From: Sporichthyaceae bacterium | GTDB lineage: Bacteria > Actinomycetota > Actinomycetes > Sporichthyales > Sporichthyaceae | Direction: 5' to 3' | DNA length: 57,419 nucleotides | Assembly (NCBI GenBank): GCA_036493475.1 | Contig: DASXPS010000021.1 | Location: forward strand, 1 to 57,419 | Shown here: positions 37,562-48,245 of the stretch, one piece after another | How positions within the stretch are numbered: the stretch's first letter is position 1 | Layout of the letters: every line of letters starts with the position of its first letter | Program-made: the position numbers and the translations under genes | The notes under the pieces: generated by a model | The model's input: only the letters and a program-made list of their open reading frames with translations | The model's database searches: none | What the model was told of the DNA's origin: nothing

Positions 37562-38483
37562 CGTCGACGCGACGTTGGCGGTGCCGCCGGAGGCGGCCGC
37601 CCCGGAGCCGGGCGACCGACCCCGCTCTCTCGGCCGGGACGCCTGGGAGGATCTGCGCAAGAACCCGGTCGTGCTGGTCTGCGTCGCGGTGATCTTCGTC
37701 CTGGTGTTGATGGCGGTCTTGCCCGGGCTGTTCACGCACTCCGACCCGCACCTGTGCAAGCTGTCCAACACCCGCAAGGGACCGAGTTCGCAGGCCTGGT
37801 TCGGCTTCGACCAGCAGGGCTGCGACATCTACTCGCGCACCATCCACGGGGCGCGCGCCTCGATCGCCGTCGGGGTGCTGTCCACTGTCGGGGTGACGCT
37901 GATCGGCGGCACCGTCGGCATGCTGGCGGGGTTCTACGGGGGCATCTGGGACACGATCGTCTCGCGTACCGCGGACGTGTTTTTCGCGATCCCGTTCCTG
38001 CTCGGCGCGATCATCGTGCTGACCACGTTCCCATCCGGCAACGCGCACAGCTTCTGGCTACCCGTCAGCAAGGTGGTGTTGGCGTTGACCCTGTTCGGTT
38101 GGCCGAGCCTGGCGCGCATCATGCGGGCGACCACCCTGCAGGTGAAGGAGGCCGACTATGTGGCCGCGGCCCGTGCGCTGGGTGCAAGCACGCCGCGGAT
38201 CCTGCGGGTGCACGTGCTGCCCAACGCCGTGCAGCCGGTCATCGTCTACGCGACCATCGCGCTCGGCGGCTTCGTGGGTGCCGAGGCGACGCTGTCCTTC
38301 CTCGGTGTCGGCCTGCAGCCGCCCTCTATCTCGTGGGGCATCGACATCAGCGCGGCCGAGCCACTGGTCCGCGTCTCGCCGCACATCATGATGTTCCCGG
38401 TGCTGTTCCTGTCGGTGACCGTGCTCGCCTTCATCCTGCTCGGCGATGCCGTGCGGGACGCCCTGGACCCGAAGCAACGATGA
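37554..38483 (+). CDS. dppC: peptide ABC transporter permease (DppC-like)
   Basis: 309 residues. A cytoplasmic N-terminal stretch precedes six membrane segments; the binding-protein-dependent transport motif with EADYVAAARALGAST and LPNAVQPVI is present. It pairs with DppB to form the membrane channel. It overlaps dppB by eight bases and dppD by four (ATGA). Confidence 0.93.
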   Translation: MSSVDATLAVPPEAAAPEPGDRPRSLGRDAWEDLRKNPVVLVCVAVIFVLVLMAVLPGLFTHSDPHLCKLSNTRKGPSSQAWFGFDQQGCDIYSRTIHGARASIAVGVLSTVGVTLIGGTVGMLAGFYGGIWDTIVSRTADVFFAIPFLLGAIIVLTTFPSGNAHSFWLPVSKVVLALTLFGWPSLARIMRATTLQVKEADYVAAARALGASTPRILRVHVLPNAVQPVIVYATIALGGFVGAEATLSFLGVGLQPPSISWGIDISAAEPLVRVSPHIMMFPVLFLSVTVLAFILLGDAVRDALDPKQR

Positions 38484-39523
38484 GTAGTACCGGGACGGAG
38501 AACGCCGCCTCGTTCGAGCTGGTGCACGACGACGCGCCGCTGCTCGAGGTCGACGACCTGCATGTCGAGTTCCGCACCCGGGAGGGCATCGCCCGCGCGG
38601 TCAACGGCGTTTCCTACTCGGTGCGCGCTTCAGAGACGCTGGCCGTGCTCGGTGAATCCGGGTCGGGCAAGAGCGTCACCGCGCAGGCGATCATGGGCAT
38701 CCTGGACACCCCGCCGGGCTTCATCACCGGCGGCTCGGTGCGCTTCCGGGGCGAGGACATCCTCACGCTGCCGGAGGAGAAGCGCCGGGCGCTGCGCGGG
38801 GCCTCGATGGCGATGATCTTCCAGGACGCGCTGTCCGCGTTGAACCCGGTGTTCTCCGTGGGCTGGCAGATCGGCGAGATGTTCCGGGTGCACCAGGGCA
38901 TGTCCCGCAAGGAGGCGAAGCTCAAGGCCATCGAGCTGATGGACCGGGTGGGCATCCCGTCGGCCAAGCAGCGGGTCAACGACTACCCGCACCAGTTCTC
39001 CGGCGGCATGCGGCAGCGGGTGATGATCGCGATGTCCATCGCGCTGAACCCGGCGCTGCTCATCGCCGATGAGCCGACCACGGCGTTGGACGTCACCGTG
39101 CAGGCGCAGGTGATGGACCTGCTCGCCGAACTGCAACGCGAGTCCGGCATGGGCCTGATCCTGATCACCCACGACCTTGGCGTGGTCGCCGACGTGGCCG
39201 ACCGCATCGCGGTCATGTATGCCGGGCGCATCGTGGAGGCCGCGGACGCCAACGACCTGTACGCCCGGCCCGCGCACCCGTACACCAAGGGCCTGCTCGG
39301 CTCGATCCCCCGGTTGGACGCCAAGGGCCAGGACATCGCGGTCATCGGCGGGCTGCCGCCGACGCTGACCAAGTTGCCGAGCGGGTGTTCCTTCCACCCG
39401 CGCTGCCCGTACATGCGGCCGGAACCCTGTCAGACCGAGGTGCCGCCACTGGTGAGGTTCGACGGCAACCGGGGCAGTGCATGCCACTTCTGGCAGGAGG
39501 TGCTCGATGGCACCGACAACTGA
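38480..39523 (+). CDS. dppD: peptide ABC transporter ATPase (DppD-like)
   Basis: 347 residues. Walker A is GESGSGKS, the signature is FSGGMRQRV and Walker B is [12 protein letters not shown]. The C-terminal oligopeptide-ABC domain has a Cys cluster ([15 protein letters not shown]) typical of DppD/OppD. One of two ATPases powering the transporter. It overlaps dppF by 17 bases. Confidence 0.94.
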   Translation: MSSTGTENAASFELVHDDAPLLEVDDLHVEFRTREGIARAVNGVSYSVRASETLAVLGESGSGKSVTAQAIMGILDTPPGFITGGSVRFRGEDILTLPEEKRRALRGASMAMIFQDALSALNPVFSVGWQIGEMFRVHQGMSRKEAKLKAIELMDRVGIPSAKQRVNDYPHQFSGGMRQRVMIAMSIALNPALLIADEPTTALDVTVQAQVMDLLAELQRESGMGLILITHDLGVVADVADRIAVMYAGRIVEAADANDLYARPAHPYTKGLLGSIPRLDAKGQDIAVIGGLPPTLTKLPSGCSFHPRCPYMRPEPCQTEVPPLVRFDGNRGSACHFWQEVLDGTDN

Positions 39524-40532
39524 AGTGGTCCTCGACGTCCAGGACCTGGTGAAGTATTTCCCGCTGACCCGGGGAGTGGTGTTGCGCCGTCAGGTCGGCG
39601 CGGTGCAGGCGGTCGACGGAGTCAGCTTCCAGCTGCACCGGGGCGAGACGCTGGGCCTGGTCGGCGAGTCCGGCTGCGGCAAGTCCACCGTGGCGAAACT
39701 GCTGATGGGCCTGGAGTCCCCGACCGGTGGCCACGCCTACTACAAGGGCAACGACATCTTCACCCTGGACGCCGGGAGCCGGCGCAAGCTGCGCCGGCAG
39801 ATCCAGTTGGTCATGCAGGACCCGTACTCATCGCTGAACCCGCGGATGACCGTCGCGGACATTGTCGGTGAACCGTTCGAGATCCATCCCGAGGTGGCGC
39901 CCAAGGGCGACCGGGAGCGCAAGGTCAAGGACCTGCTCGACGTGGTCGGGCTCAACCCGGAGCACATCAACCGCTACCCGCACCAGTTCTCCGGCGGCCA
40001 GCGTCAACGCATCGGCATCGCCCGGGCGCTGGCGCTGCGTCCGGAGATCATCATCTGCGACGAGCCGGTGTCCGCGCTGGACGTATCCATCCAGGCGCAG
40101 GTGATGAACCTGCTCGAACAGCTGCAGGACGAGTTCGGGCTGTCCTACCTGTTCATCGCGCACGACCTGTCGGTGGTCCGCCATCTCTCCGACCGGGTCG
40201 CGGTGATGTACCTGGGGCGGATCGCCGAGATCGGTACCGACGTGCAGATCTACGAGCACCCCACCCACCCGTACACCCAGGCCCTGCTGTCGGCGGTGCC
40301 GGTGCCGGACCCGACAGTGCGCGGGCGGCGGGACATCATCCGGCTGCAGGGCGACGTGCCCAGCCCGGCCGACCCGCCGTCCGGCTGCCGGTTCCGCACT
40401 CGGTGTTGGAAGGCGCAGCAGAAATGCGCCGACCAGGTGCCCGAGTTGGTGGAGCGCTCAGTGACGGACACCGCCTTCGTGCACCCCAGCGCGTGTCACT
40501 TCGCTGAGGAGCGCGAGGTCATTCCGACGTAG
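39507..40532 (+). CDS. dppF: peptide ABC transporter ATPase (DppF-like)
   Basis: 341 residues. Walker A GESGCGKS, the motif [16 protein letters not shown], signature [12 protein letters not shown], Walker [13 protein letters not shown], and a C-terminal Cys cluster ([14 protein letters not shown]). I chose ATG 39507, preceded by GGAGG. A start at 39477 would overlap more of dppD. It completes the ABC system and converges with the MFS gene, with the ends overlapping by 14 bases. Confidence 0.94.
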   Translation: MAPTTEVVLDVQDLVKYFPLTRGVVLRRQVGAVQAVDGVSFQLHRGETLGLVGESGCGKSTVAKLLMGLESPTGGHAYYKGNDIFTLDAGSRRKLRRQIQLVMQDPYSSLNPRMTVADIVGEPFEIHPEVAPKGDRERKVKDLLDVVGLNPEHINRYPHQFSGGQRQRIGIARALALRPEIIICDEPVSALDVSIQAQVMNLLEQLQDEFGLSYLFIAHDLSVVRHLSDRVAVMYLGRIAEIGTDVQIYEHPTHPYTQALLSAVPVPDPTVRGRRDIIRLQGDVPSPADPPSGCRFRTRCWKAQQKCADQVPELVERSVTDTAFVHPSACHFAEEREVIPT

Positions 40533-41871
40533 GGTGCGACTGCTCGACCGGCACCGGCACCGGGATGAGATTGCCCGCGCTGTCCACCGGTAGCTGCGGC
40601 ACCGGCCGGGCCACGCCGACCGCGCGCAGGTAGAGCACCGCGGCGACGGCGTAGCCGAGGCTGACCGCGGACAGGATCGCGTAGGACTTGCCGGACTCCG
40701 GCATGGTCAGCGAGGCCACCGCGGCCGCGGACACGAACGCCGAGTTGAACAGCACGTCGTAAACGGAGAACACGCGACCGCGGAACTCGTCGTCGATGCT
40801 CTCCTGCACGATGGTGTCCACGCAGATCTTCACCGCCTGCGCGGCCAGGCCGAGCAGGAACGCCCCGAGCACCAGCGGCGGCGGCTGATAGGGCACCACC
40901 AGCGCGAAGCCGAACACCGATGCGGCCAGCATGGACACGACGATCCAACCCGACTTACCGATCCGCGGGGTCACCTCGGGGGTGATCACCGCGGCCACGA
41001 AGTAACCCAGCCCGGCGGCGGCGAACACCGCGCCCAACCCGGCCATCGCGGCGTCGCCGTTGGACGTCGGGTCGTGGAAGTAGTTCCGATAGAGCAACAG
41101 GGTGGCGATGGTGCCGGTGCCGTAGCAGAACCGTTGCGCGGTGATCAGCGTCAGCGCGTAGCGGGCAGCGGGCCGAGCGCAGACGTGGCGGCCGCCCTCG
41201 ACCAAGCCGACGGCCACCGCGCGGAAGGCGTGCCGGGCCGACGGCGGAGGCACCTCGTGGTGCGGACCGAGCCGATCCGGGTGCATCCGGGCGGCCAGGC
41301 AGGCGGCGAGCAGGTAACCCACGCCGGTCATCGCCATCAGCAGGGTCGGGGTGTGCAGCGTTTGATGCAGTGCCAGGCCCAGACCACCACCGGTCAGGGT
41401 GGCCAACGAACCGGAGGTGGCCATCACCGAGTTGGCCATCACCAACTCGCGGCGCGCCACCACGTGGGGCAGCGAGGCGGACATCGCGGTGAGGAAAAAC
41501 CGGCCGCCGGAAAGGGCGAGCAACGCGGTGAGGAAGATCGCCGGGCCCCGCACGCCGCTGCTGATCAGGACGGCGATCAGCGCGACCAGGACCATCCGGA
41601 CGAGGTTGGTGCGGACCAGCACGTGGCGGCGACGCCAGCGATCCAGCACGATCCCGGCGAACGGCCCGACGAACGTGTACGGGAGCAGCAGCGTGGCGAA
41701 CGTCGCCGCCGCCGCACCGGCGGTCGCCTGCTTCTCCGGGGTGAAGAACACATAGGAGGCCAGGGCGACCTGGAACAGTCCGTCAGCGGCCTGGGAAGCC
41801 AACCGGGGCGCGTACAACTTCCGAAAGTCGGCATGGGCGACAACAGCCCTGAAGTCGGAAGTGAACGACAC
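40519..41871 (-). CDS. major facilitator superfamily protein
   Basis: 450 residues with about 12 membrane segments. The loop [21 protein letters not shown] is the MFS motif A region (core [10 protein letters not shown]). The substrate is not recognisable; distant similarity is to drug or macrolide efflux pumps. I chose GTG 41871 because TAGCCT (41884-41879) lies seven bases upstream and no Shine-Dalgarno is present. ATG 41895 would add eight residues. The C-terminal tail is hydrophilic with Pro/Val repeats. Confidence 0.85.
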   Translation of the reverse strand: MSFTSDFRAVVAHADFRKLYAPRLASQAADGLFQVALASYVFFTPEKQATAGAAAATFATLLLPYTFVGPFAGIVLDRWRRRHVLVRTNLVRMVLVALIAVLISSGVRGPAIFLTALLALSGGRFFLTAMSASLPHVVARRELVMANSVMATSGSLATLTGGGLGLALHQTLHTPTLLMAMTGVGYLLAACLAARMHPDRLGPHHEVPPPSARHAFRAVAVGLVEGGRHVCARPAARYALTLITAQRFCYGTGTIATLLLYRNYFHDPTSNGDAAMAGLGAVFAAAGLGYFVAAVITPEVTPRIGKSGWIVVSMLAASVFGFALVVPYQPPPLVLGAFLLGLAAQAVKICVDTIVQESIDDEFRGRVFSVYDVLFNSAFVSAAAVASLTMPESGKSYAILSAVSLGYAVAAVLYLRAVGVARPVPQLPVDSAGNLIPVPVPVEQSHPTSE

Positions 41872-41991
41872 GCTTTCGAGGCTAGGTCGGTGCATCGTGG
41901 CCCGCAGGGCGAACGCGGAAGCTCGTTCCCCGGCCGGCCGAATCGTGACGGCTGCATGCCATGTCGGTGACATTTGCCGGTGCAAAACAGA

Positions 41992-42016
41992 GCCCGACCC
42001 CGGTAAGGGGTCGGGC
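41992..42016 (-). terminator. rho-independent-like terminator of ino1
   Basis: GCCCGACCCC (41992-42001) pairs perfectly with GGGGTCGGGC (42007-42016) around a 5-base loop, 26 bases past the ino1 stop. On the minus strand the stem is followed by TCTGTTTTGC, giving some U richness. Confidence 0.85.
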
Positions 42017-42041
42017 CGTGTCCGGTGATCAGGGGTGCGGC

Positions 42042-43121
42042 CTAGCGGTCGACCTGACCGGCGATGAACGCCTCGACCGCGCGGTGGCACACGTCGTCGG
42101 CGTACTGCTCCGGCGGGGACTTCATGAAGTAGCTGGACGCCGACAGCAGCGGCCCGCCGATGCCGCGGTCCAGTGCGATCTTGGCCGCGCGGATGGCGTC
42201 GATGATCACACCCGCGGAGTTGGGGGAGTCCCAGACCTCGAGCTTGTACTCCAGGTTCAGCGGGGTGTCACCGAAGGAGCGACCCTCCAGCCGCACGTAC
42301 GCCCACTTGCGGTCGTCCAGCCACGGCACGTGGTCACTCGGGCCGATGTGCACGTCGGCGTTGCGCATCTCGTGCGGGATCTGCGAGGTCACCGACTGGG
42401 TCTTGGAGATCTTCTTCGACTTCAGCCGCTTGCGCTCCAGCATGTTCATGAAGTCCATGTTGCCGCCGAAGTTGAGCTGGTAGGTGCGCAGCAGTTCGAC
42501 GCCACGGTCCTCGAACAGCTTGGCCATGACGCGGTGCGTGATGGTCGCGCCGACCTGGGACTTGATGTCATCGCCGACGATCGGCACGCCGGCGTCGGTG
42601 AACTTCTGCGCCCACTCCGGATTCGAGGCGATGAACACCGGCAGGGCGTTCACGAAGGCAACCTTCGCGTCCAGGCAGCACTGGGCATAGAACTTGTCGG
42701 CCGCCTCGGAACCCACCGGCAGGTAGGAGACCAGCACGTCGACCCGGGCATCCTTGAGCACCCTGACCACGTCGACCGGCTGCTCGTCGGACTCCTCGAT
42801 CATCTCGCGGTAGTACTCGCCGAGGCCGTCCAAGGTGTGACCGCGCTGGACGGTAATGCCGGTGGGCGGCACATCGGCGAACTTGATGGTGTTGTTCTCG
42901 CTGGCACCGATCGCGTCGGCGAGGTCCATGCCGACCTTTTTGGCGTCCACGTCGAAAGCAGCGACGAACTCCACGTCTCGAACGTGGTAGTCGCCGAACT
43001 GCACGTGCATCAGCCCCGGCACCCGCAGGCTCGGGTCGGCGTCCTTGTAGAACTCGACCCCCTGGACGAGGGAGGCGGCGCAGTTACCAACGCCGACGAT
43101 GGCTACACGAACGGAACCCAT
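42042..43121 (-). CDS. ino1: inositol-3-phosphate synthase
   Basis: 359 residues, the actinobacterial/archaeal short form. The NAD motif is [14 protein letters not shown]; conserved later features include the [22 protein letters not shown] and [16 protein letters not shown] segments. It converts glucose 6-phosphate to inositol 3-phosphate, feeding phosphatidylinositol and mycothiol. AAGGAG sits upstream of ATG 43121. The adjacent PadR gene on the same strand probably regulates it. A mycothiol-enzyme homologue also occurs in the window. Confidence 0.95.
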   Translation of the reverse strand: MGSVRVAIVGVGNCAASLVQGVEFYKDADPSLRVPGLMHVQFGDYHVRDVEFVAAFDVDAKKVGMDLADAIGASENNTIKFADVPPTGITVQRGHTLDGLGEYYREMIEESDEQPVDVVRVLKDARVDVLVSYLPVGSEAADKFYAQCCLDAKVAFVNALPVFIASNPEWAQKFTDAGVPIVGDDIKSQVGATITHRVMAKLFEDRGVELLRTYQLNFGGNMDFMNMLERKRLKSKKISKTQSVTSQIPHEMRNADVHIGPSDHVPWLDDRKWAYVRLEGRSFGDTPLNLEYKLEVWDSPNSAGVIIDAIRAAKIALDRGIGGPLLSASSYFMKSPPEQYADDVCHRAVEAFIAGQVDR

Positions 43122-43146
43122 AACTGGGTGCTCCTTACTCGGCGGA

Positions 43147-43731
43147 TCAGTGTTGGGGAAGGTGGGTTTGCGCTTCGACGTCTGTGCTGCGCTCGGTCGC
43201 GATGAGCTCGTTGAGCCACCGGACCTCGCGCTCCACGGATTCCAAACCGTGCCGTTGCAGTTCGAGGGTGTAGGCGTCCACCCGCTCCGCGGTGCGCCGG
43301 CCGGCGCCCGCGCGGAAGGTGTCCGCGCGCTCCTCCAGGCGCCGGCGGCGGCCCTCGAGGATGCGCAGTCGCACCGGGGCGTCGGTGCGGCCGAAGAATG
43401 CGAAGCGGATGCCGAACGAGTCGTCGTCCCACTCCTCGGGCCCGCAGGCGCTCATCAGTTCGGCGAAGTGCTCCTTGCCGTCCGCGGTGAGCTTGTAGAC
43501 GATCTTGGCCCGCTTGCCGGCCAGCGCCGGAACCCTGGCTTCGGGGGTCTCCTCGATGATCCAGCCGGTGCCCACCAGGGACTTCAAGCAGGGGTACAGC
43601 GAGCCGTAGGAGATCGCGCGCAGCGTGCCCAATAGGCTGTTCAACCGCTTGCGCAGCTCGTAGCCGTGCATGGGCGACTCGTGCAACAGACCGAGCACCG
43701 CGAGTTCGAGCACGCCGCTGCGCTTGCTCAT
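43147..43731 (-). CDS. PadR-family transcriptional regulator
   Basis: 194 residues. The N-terminal winged helix reads [23 protein letters not shown] (core [14 protein letters not shown]), and the middle contains [19 protein letters not shown] helical C-terminal half serves dimerisation. It lies 25 bp upstream of ino1 and is co-oriented, so it is probably an autorepressor controlling both genes through tandem sites upstream. Start ATG 43731 with GGGAG. Confidence 0.92.
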   Translation of the reverse strand: MSKRSGVLELAVLGLLHESPMHGYELRKRLNSLLGTLRAISYGSLYPCLKSLVGTGWIIEETPEARVPALAGKRAKIVYKLTADGKEHFAELMSACGPEEWDDDSFGIRFAFFGRTDAPVRLRILEGRRRRLEERADTFRAGAGRRTAERVDAYTLELQRHGLESVEREVRWLNELIATERSTDVEAQTHLPQH

Positions 43732-43765
43732 ACTCGCTCCCTTCGCCCGGCTTGGGTGTGATTGC

Positions 43766-43790
43766 TCGATGTATCGGCTCGATATATCGA
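43766..43790. promoter_or_regulatory. tandem operator-like sites upstream of padR-ino1
   Basis: Two 12-base sites sit end to end with one spacer base: TCGATGTATCGG (43766-43777) and the perfect palindrome TCGATATATCGA (43779-43790). The AT-rich centres contrast with the GC-rich surroundings. The location, 35-60 bases before the padR start, suits PadR autoregulation. Confidence 0.65.
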
Positions 43791-43936
43791 AGCCTGTAGC
43801 GCACCCTAGGGGGTCAGGGCGCTCGCCGGCAAACTCCGGGTTCGGTGTGTTGTCTGGAGTGACTCACCTGCCGGAAGTAACCAGAGTGTTTCCCAGCGGC
43901 TCTGGTGACCGGCCGGTAGGACTACTCTGCTGCGCC

Positions 43937-44341
43937 ATGTGGTCCCAACGGTTGCACGTCGACTACGCGCTGCAGCGGCGCGCGACGTTGCAGGCGTTGT
44001 TCTACGGCGGGGCGCTGACCAGCATCGATGTCTGCGACGCAGATCCGTACCTGTTGCGCGCTGCCCGCCATCACGGCGAGCTGACCGAATCGCGGTGCCC
44101 GGTGTGTCGGCGTGGCCCGCTGACCCACGTCACCTACGTGTTCGGCGACGAGCTGGGGTCCTATTCGGGCCGAATCAGGGCCACTGTCGAGCTGGAACCG
44201 ATGGCCCACGAGTATGGCGAGTTCCGGGTGTACGTGGTCGAGGTATGCCAGACGTGTTCCTGGAATCATTTGAGTTCGTCGTTCGTCCTCGGCGATGGGA
44301 TGCCACGAAGTCGGCCCCGTCGTCGGGTCGCCGAGGAGTAG
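43937..44341 (+). CDS. DUF5318 protein with zinc-ribbon motif
   Basis: 134 residues. Conserved opening MWSQRLHVDYALQRRATL. CPVCRRGPLTHVTYVFGDEL contains one CxxC and the later EVCQTCSWNHL a second, together forming a likely zinc ribbon. The family lies between padR and the class A PBP gene in actinobacteria; function not established. TACTCT (43923-43928) eight bases before ATG 43937 indicates a leaderless mRNA. Eight bases separate it from the PBP gene. Confidence 0.85.
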   Translation: MWSQRLHVDYALQRRATLQALFYGGALTSIDVCDADPYLLRAARHHGELTESRCPVCRRGPLTHVTYVFGDELGSYSGRIRATVELEPMAHEYGEFRVYVVEVCQTCSWNHLSSSFVLGDGMPRSRPRRRVAEE

Positions 44342-44348
44342 CCACCGC

Positions 44349-46877
44349 ATGAATCTCTTCCGTCGCGGGCGCAAGCAACAGGCGCCGGCCAGCGGACCGC
44401 TGCACCCCGACGACAATCAGTGGTTCCGGCCGGCCGAGCCGACCAACCGGGGTGCCAAGAAGCGGAAGTCCGCCGCCAAGCGCCCGGTACAGCTGATGCA
44501 GCAGACCCAGCCCGTGCCGCGTCCGGTCACCCCGGACGACGAGACGCAGACCATCACCCCGCCGCCGGACTGGCTGGACGACACCACCCAGATTCCCCGG
44601 GTCGACGGGTCCGCGCCCGCGGCAGCGGGCGGTGCGGGGGGCACCCGGGCCGCGGCGAAGAAGGCCGCGCCGCGGCCGCCACGGCGCAAGCGCAGCAAGC
44701 TGCGCCGGGTGGCCTGGGGCACGCTCACCCTGCTCACGCTCGGCTTCATCGTGGTCCTGGTGGCCTACGCGCGCATCACCATCCCGGACGCGAACGCGGC
44801 TGCGGTGCGCCAGACCACCCGGGTCTACTACGCGGGCGGCAGCGAGGAGATCGGCCGTTTCGGTGACGTCAACCGCACCGAAGTAACGCTGGACAAGATG
44901 CCGCAGTCGTTGCGGGATGCGGTATTGGCCGCGGAGAACCGCAACTTCTATTCCGACAGCGGCATCTCGCCCAAGGGCATCACCCGCGCGCTGTGGGTGA
45001 ACTTGCGGGGCGGCAGTGCCCAGCAGGGTGGCTCGACGATCACCCAGCAGTACGTGAAGAACTACTACCTGACGCCGGCGCGCACGCTCAAGCGGAAGGT
45101 CCGCGAGGCGCTGCTGTCGATCAAGATCGACCAGAAGCTGTCCAAGGACCAGATCCTCGAGGACTACCTCAACACCATTTACCTGGGCCGTGGCGCGTAT
45201 GGGGTGCAGGCCGCGGCCAAGGCCTACTTCGGCGTCGACGTCAGCCAACTGACGCCGGGTCAATCGGTGCTGCTGGCCTCGATCATTCGCGCCCCCAGCC
45301 GGTACGACCCAAGTGACAAAGAGGGTCTGGGGCTGCTCAAGGCGCGGTGGGCCTACGTGGCCGACGCGATGGTGGCGACCCACACCCTCAACCCGCAACA
45401 ACGGGCCGCGCTGGTGTTCCCGAAGTTCCCCAAGCAGGCGCAGTCGCAGAGCCGTTACGGCGGACAGCGCGGCTACATCCTCACCACGGTGCGCAACGAG
45501 TTGCTGGCCCGCGGGCTGAGCAGGGAACAGATCGACAACGGCGGCTACCGGGTGGTCACCACGCTGGACAAGCAGGCGCAGGAGTCCGCGCTGGCCGCGG
45601 TGGCCAAGGAGTTCCCGAAGACCAAGAACAAGGGCCTGCGGGTCGGCCTGGTCGCCGTGCAGCCGAAGACCGGCAACGTCATGGCGATGTACGGCGGCAA
45701 GGACTTCCTCGGCAAGGACCGGTACGCCCAGGTGAATGCCGCGTACTACCCGATCCAGCCGGGTTCCACGTTGAAGATCTTCACCACCGCGGCGCTGCTG
45801 GAGAACGGCTACACCATGGACAGCGTGTTCACCGGGAATTCCCCGCTGCACCTGCCCGGCTCCAAACCGGTGCGCAACGAGTTCAACAAGAGCTACGGCT
45901 CGGTCACCCTGCAGCGGGCGCTGGACGAGTCGATCAACACCGCGTTCGTCCAGGCCACCTTCAAGCTCGGCTCGGCCAAGGTGCGCGACGCCATCGAGGC
46001 GGCGGGCATTCCGCACGACACCCCTGGTCTGGAGACCAACGCCCGCATCACCCTGGGTATCGCCTCGGTGCGTCCGGTGCTGGTCGCCGACGCGGTGGCC
46101 ACGTTGTGCGGCGGTGGCATCCACGCCGAGCAGCACATCGTGGACAAGGTCTACGCCACCAATGGCGGCGAGGCGCCGCTGCGCAAGCCGGTGATCTCGC
46201 CGAACCCGGTGTTCCCGCCCGAGGTGGTGTCGAAGACCATCGCGGCGATGGAGGACGTGGTCAAGCACGGCACCGGCACCGCGGCGCTGAAGCTGCATCG
46301 CCCGGTGGCCGGCAAGACCGGGACGCACCAGAGCCTGACCGCGTGGTTCTCGGGCTGCACCCCGCAGTTGGCCGGGTCGGTCGTCTACTTCAAGGGCGAC
46401 GGCACGAAATCCCTGGACGGCGTCGCCGGCCTGCCCACGTTCTTCGGTGCGGTGTATCCGGCGGCGACCTGGACCACATTCATGAAGGGCGCCCTGCGCG
46501 GGCAACAGGTGGAGAAGTTCCCGGTGGCCACCGCGGACGGTCAGGGACAACCGACGGCCAACCCGAACCAGATCAGCGGCTCGCAGCCGGTAGCGCCGCC
46601 CGAGGGCGGCACCGTGCTGCAGTTCCCGGGCTTCGACAACGGCCCGAGCAGCTACACGCCGGCGCCGAAGGTCACCCCGACCCCGACGGCCACCGGGAAG
46701 TCGACCGCGAAGCCGAGTGCGAAACCGGTCACGGTGACCAGCGCGGTCTGCACCAACGACCGCAAGAAGGCGACGCAGTCCGTGCCGTACGACGCGCGAT
46801 GTAGCGCGGACGGCCGGCTCGGAAAGACCGGTGGCGGGGCACCGGCGGCGCGCGGGGGCGCGCCACCACCGACCTGA
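44349..46877 (+). CDS. class A penicillin-binding protein (transglycosylase/transpeptidase)
   Basis: 842 residues. A disordered basic cytoplasmic N-terminus precedes a membrane segment (WGTLTLLTLGFIVVLVAYA). The GT51 domain has LAAENRNFYSDSGIS and QGGSTITQQYVKNY. The transpeptidase has the nucleophile motif STLK, SIN and KTGT. The C-terminus is a Pro/Thr/Lys-rich extracellular tail. It polymerises and cross-links peptidoglycan (PonA-like). Start ATG 44349. It is grouped with DUF5318 and followed by glycosyltransferases, the ponA1-like locus order. Confidence 0.94.
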   Translation: MNLFRRGRKQQAPASGPLHPDDNQWFRPAEPTNRGAKKRKSAAKRPVQLMQQTQPVPRPVTPDDETQTITPPPDWLDDTTQIPRVDGSAPAAAGGAGGTRAAAKKAAPRPPRRKRSKLRRVAWGTLTLLTLGFIVVLVAYARITIPDANAAAVRQTTRVYYAGGSEEIGRFGDVNRTEVTLDKMPQSLRDAVLAAENRNFYSDSGISPKGITRALWVNLRGGSAQQGGSTITQQYVKNYYLTPARTLKRKVREALLSIKIDQKLSKDQILEDYLNTIYLGRGAYGVQAAAKAYFGVDVSQLTPGQSVLLASIIRAPSRYDPSDKEGLGLLKARWAYVADAMVATHTLNPQQRAALVFPKFPKQAQSQSRYGGQRGYILTTVRNELLARGLSREQIDNGGYRVVTTLDKQAQESALAAVAKEFPKTKNKGLRVGLVAVQPKTGNVMAMYGGKDFLGKDRYAQVNAAYYPIQPGSTLKIFTTAALLENGYTMDSVFTGNSPLHLPGSKPVRNEFNKSYGSVTLQRALDESINTAFVQATFKLGSAKVRDAIEAAGIPHDTPGLETNARITLGIASVRPVLVADAVATLCGGGIHAEQHIVDKVYATNGGEAPLRKPVISPNPVFPPEVVSKTIAAMEDVVKHGTGTAALKLHRPVAGKTGTHQSLTAWFSGCTPQLAGSVVYFKGDGTKSLDGVAGLPTFFGAVYPAATWTTFMKGALRGQQVEKFPVATADGQGQPTANPNQISGSQPVAPPEGGTVLQFPGFDNGPSSYTPAPKVTPTPTATGKSTAKPSAKPVTVTSAVCTNDRKKATQSVPYDARCSADGRLGKTGGGAPAARGGAPPPT

Positions 46878-46895
46878 CCTCCTCCATGCGACACG

Positions 46896-48245
46896 ATGGG
46901 ACCCGTGCCCGGCCAGCTCGTGTTCCCGACCCGGGACGACCCGACGATCGCCGCCGGCTGCGAGGTACTCGGCGGGCCCATGGGTCGCCGGGCGACGTCG
47001 AGCAGAAGCTGGTGGACGCCACTGCGGGTGGTGCTCGCGCTGGCCGTCGTCGCTCTGGCGCTGGGCGTGGTGGAGCGCGAGCCGTGCCGGGCGCACGCGT
47101 GGAGTCGCGCGGACGGACAGCAGTACGCGCACGCCTGTTACTCCGACATCCCGCACCTGTATCGGGAACGCGGCTTCGCCAGCGGTGACGTGCCCTACTT
47201 CGACCACGGTGACCACCAGCCGTTGGAGTACCCGGTGCTCACCGGGGCCTTCATGCAGGTGGCCGCGGAAATCGTGAAGCCGTTGGCCGGCACCGGGGTC
47301 GACGTACGGGCGGTGCGCTTCTATGACGTCAACGCCGTGCTGCTGGGGTTGGCCGCGTTGGTCGCGATCGCGGCCACCGTGGGCCTGGCCGGGCGAAGAC
47401 CGTGGGACGCCGCGCTGGTCGCGGTGTCCCCGGTGCTCGCGCTGGACGCCACCATCAACTGGGACCTGTTCGCGGTGGCGTTGACCATGCTGTCGATGCT
47501 CGCCTGGGCCCGTCGACGACCCGGAGTTGCCGGCCTGCTGTTGGGTCTGGCGGTCTCCGCGAAGTTCTATCCGGTGGTGCTGCTGGTCCCGTTCGCCGCG
47601 CTGTGCCTGCGGGCCCGACGGCTGCGCGAGTTCGGCGCGCTGCTCGGCGGTGGTGTGGTGGCCTGGCTGGTGGTGAACCTGCCGGTGGCCTTCGCGGCCA
47701 CCGACGGGTGGAGGGAGTTCTACACGTTCAGCGCGCACCGCGGCGCGGACTTCGGGTCGGTTTGGTACGTGCTGCAGCAGGCCGGGCATCCGGTGGCCGC
47801 GCTGAACACGGTCACCTCGGCGTTGACCATCGCGGGGCTGGCCGGGGTGGCGGCGCTGGCCTGGCTCGCCCCCGCGCCGCCGCGGTTGGCCCAGTTGTGC
47901 TTCCTCGCGGTGGCCGTGTTCGTTCTGGTCAACAAGGTCTGGTCGCCGCAGTACGCGCTGTGGTTGCTGCCGCTGGCCGCGCTGGCCCGTCCGCGCTGGC
48001 GTGACCTGTTGATCTGGCAGACCGGGGAGACGATCTACTTTCTCGGGGTCTGGTTGTACCTGCTCGGTGGCTATGACCGTGGTCTGTCGCAGAACGGGTA
48101 CGGGGCGCTGGTCATCCTGCGGTTGGCGTCACTGCTCTACCTGGTCGTGCTGGTCGTTCGGGACTGCTTGGAACCGCGCCACGACCCGGTGCGGGCACAG
48201 GACTGGTCCGACCCGGCCGGCGGGGTGTTGGAGCCGGCGCGGTGA
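46896..48245 (+). CDS. GT87-type polyprenol-dependent glycosyltransferase (DUF2029)
   Basis: 449 residues with about ten membrane segments. The first periplasmic loop contains YFDHGDHQPLEYPVLTG, with the acidic residues expected of GT-C glycosyltransferases, and the middle has LALDATINWDLFAVALT. Family members transfer mannose or arabinose from a polyprenol phosphate sugar to envelope glycolipids. The acceptor is unknown. It follows the PBP gene by 18 bp and overlaps the next gene by 4 bases, so the pair is one operon. Confidence 0.85.
   Translation: MGPVPGQLVFPTRDDPTIAAGCEVLGGPMGRRATSSRSWWTPLRVVLALAVVALALGVVEREPCRAHAWSRADGQQYAHACYSDIPHLYRERGFASGDVPYFDHGDHQPLEYPVLTGAFMQVAAEIVKPLAGTGVDVRAVRFYDVNAVLLGLAALVAIAATVGLAGRRPWDAALVAVSPVLALDATINWDLFAVALTMLSMLAWARRRPGVAGLLLGLAVSAKFYPVVLLVPFAALCLRARRLREFGALLGGGVVAWLVVNLPVAFAATDGWREFYTFSAHRGADFGSVWYVLQQAGHPVAALNTVTSALTIAGLAGVAALAWLAPAPPRLAQLCFLAVAVFVLVNKVWSPQYALWLLPLAALARPRWRDLLIWQTGETIYFLGVWLYLLGGYDRGLSQNGYGALVILRLASLLYLVVLVVRDCLEPRHDPVRAQDWSDPAGGVLEPAR

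Noticed and set aside
44175-47789. Very long antisense frame (about 1200 codons) opposite the PBP and GT87 genes
   Set aside because: Composition is Arg/Gly/His-rich with no domain, and the opposite strand carries clear enzymes. Long antisense frames are expected at this GC content.
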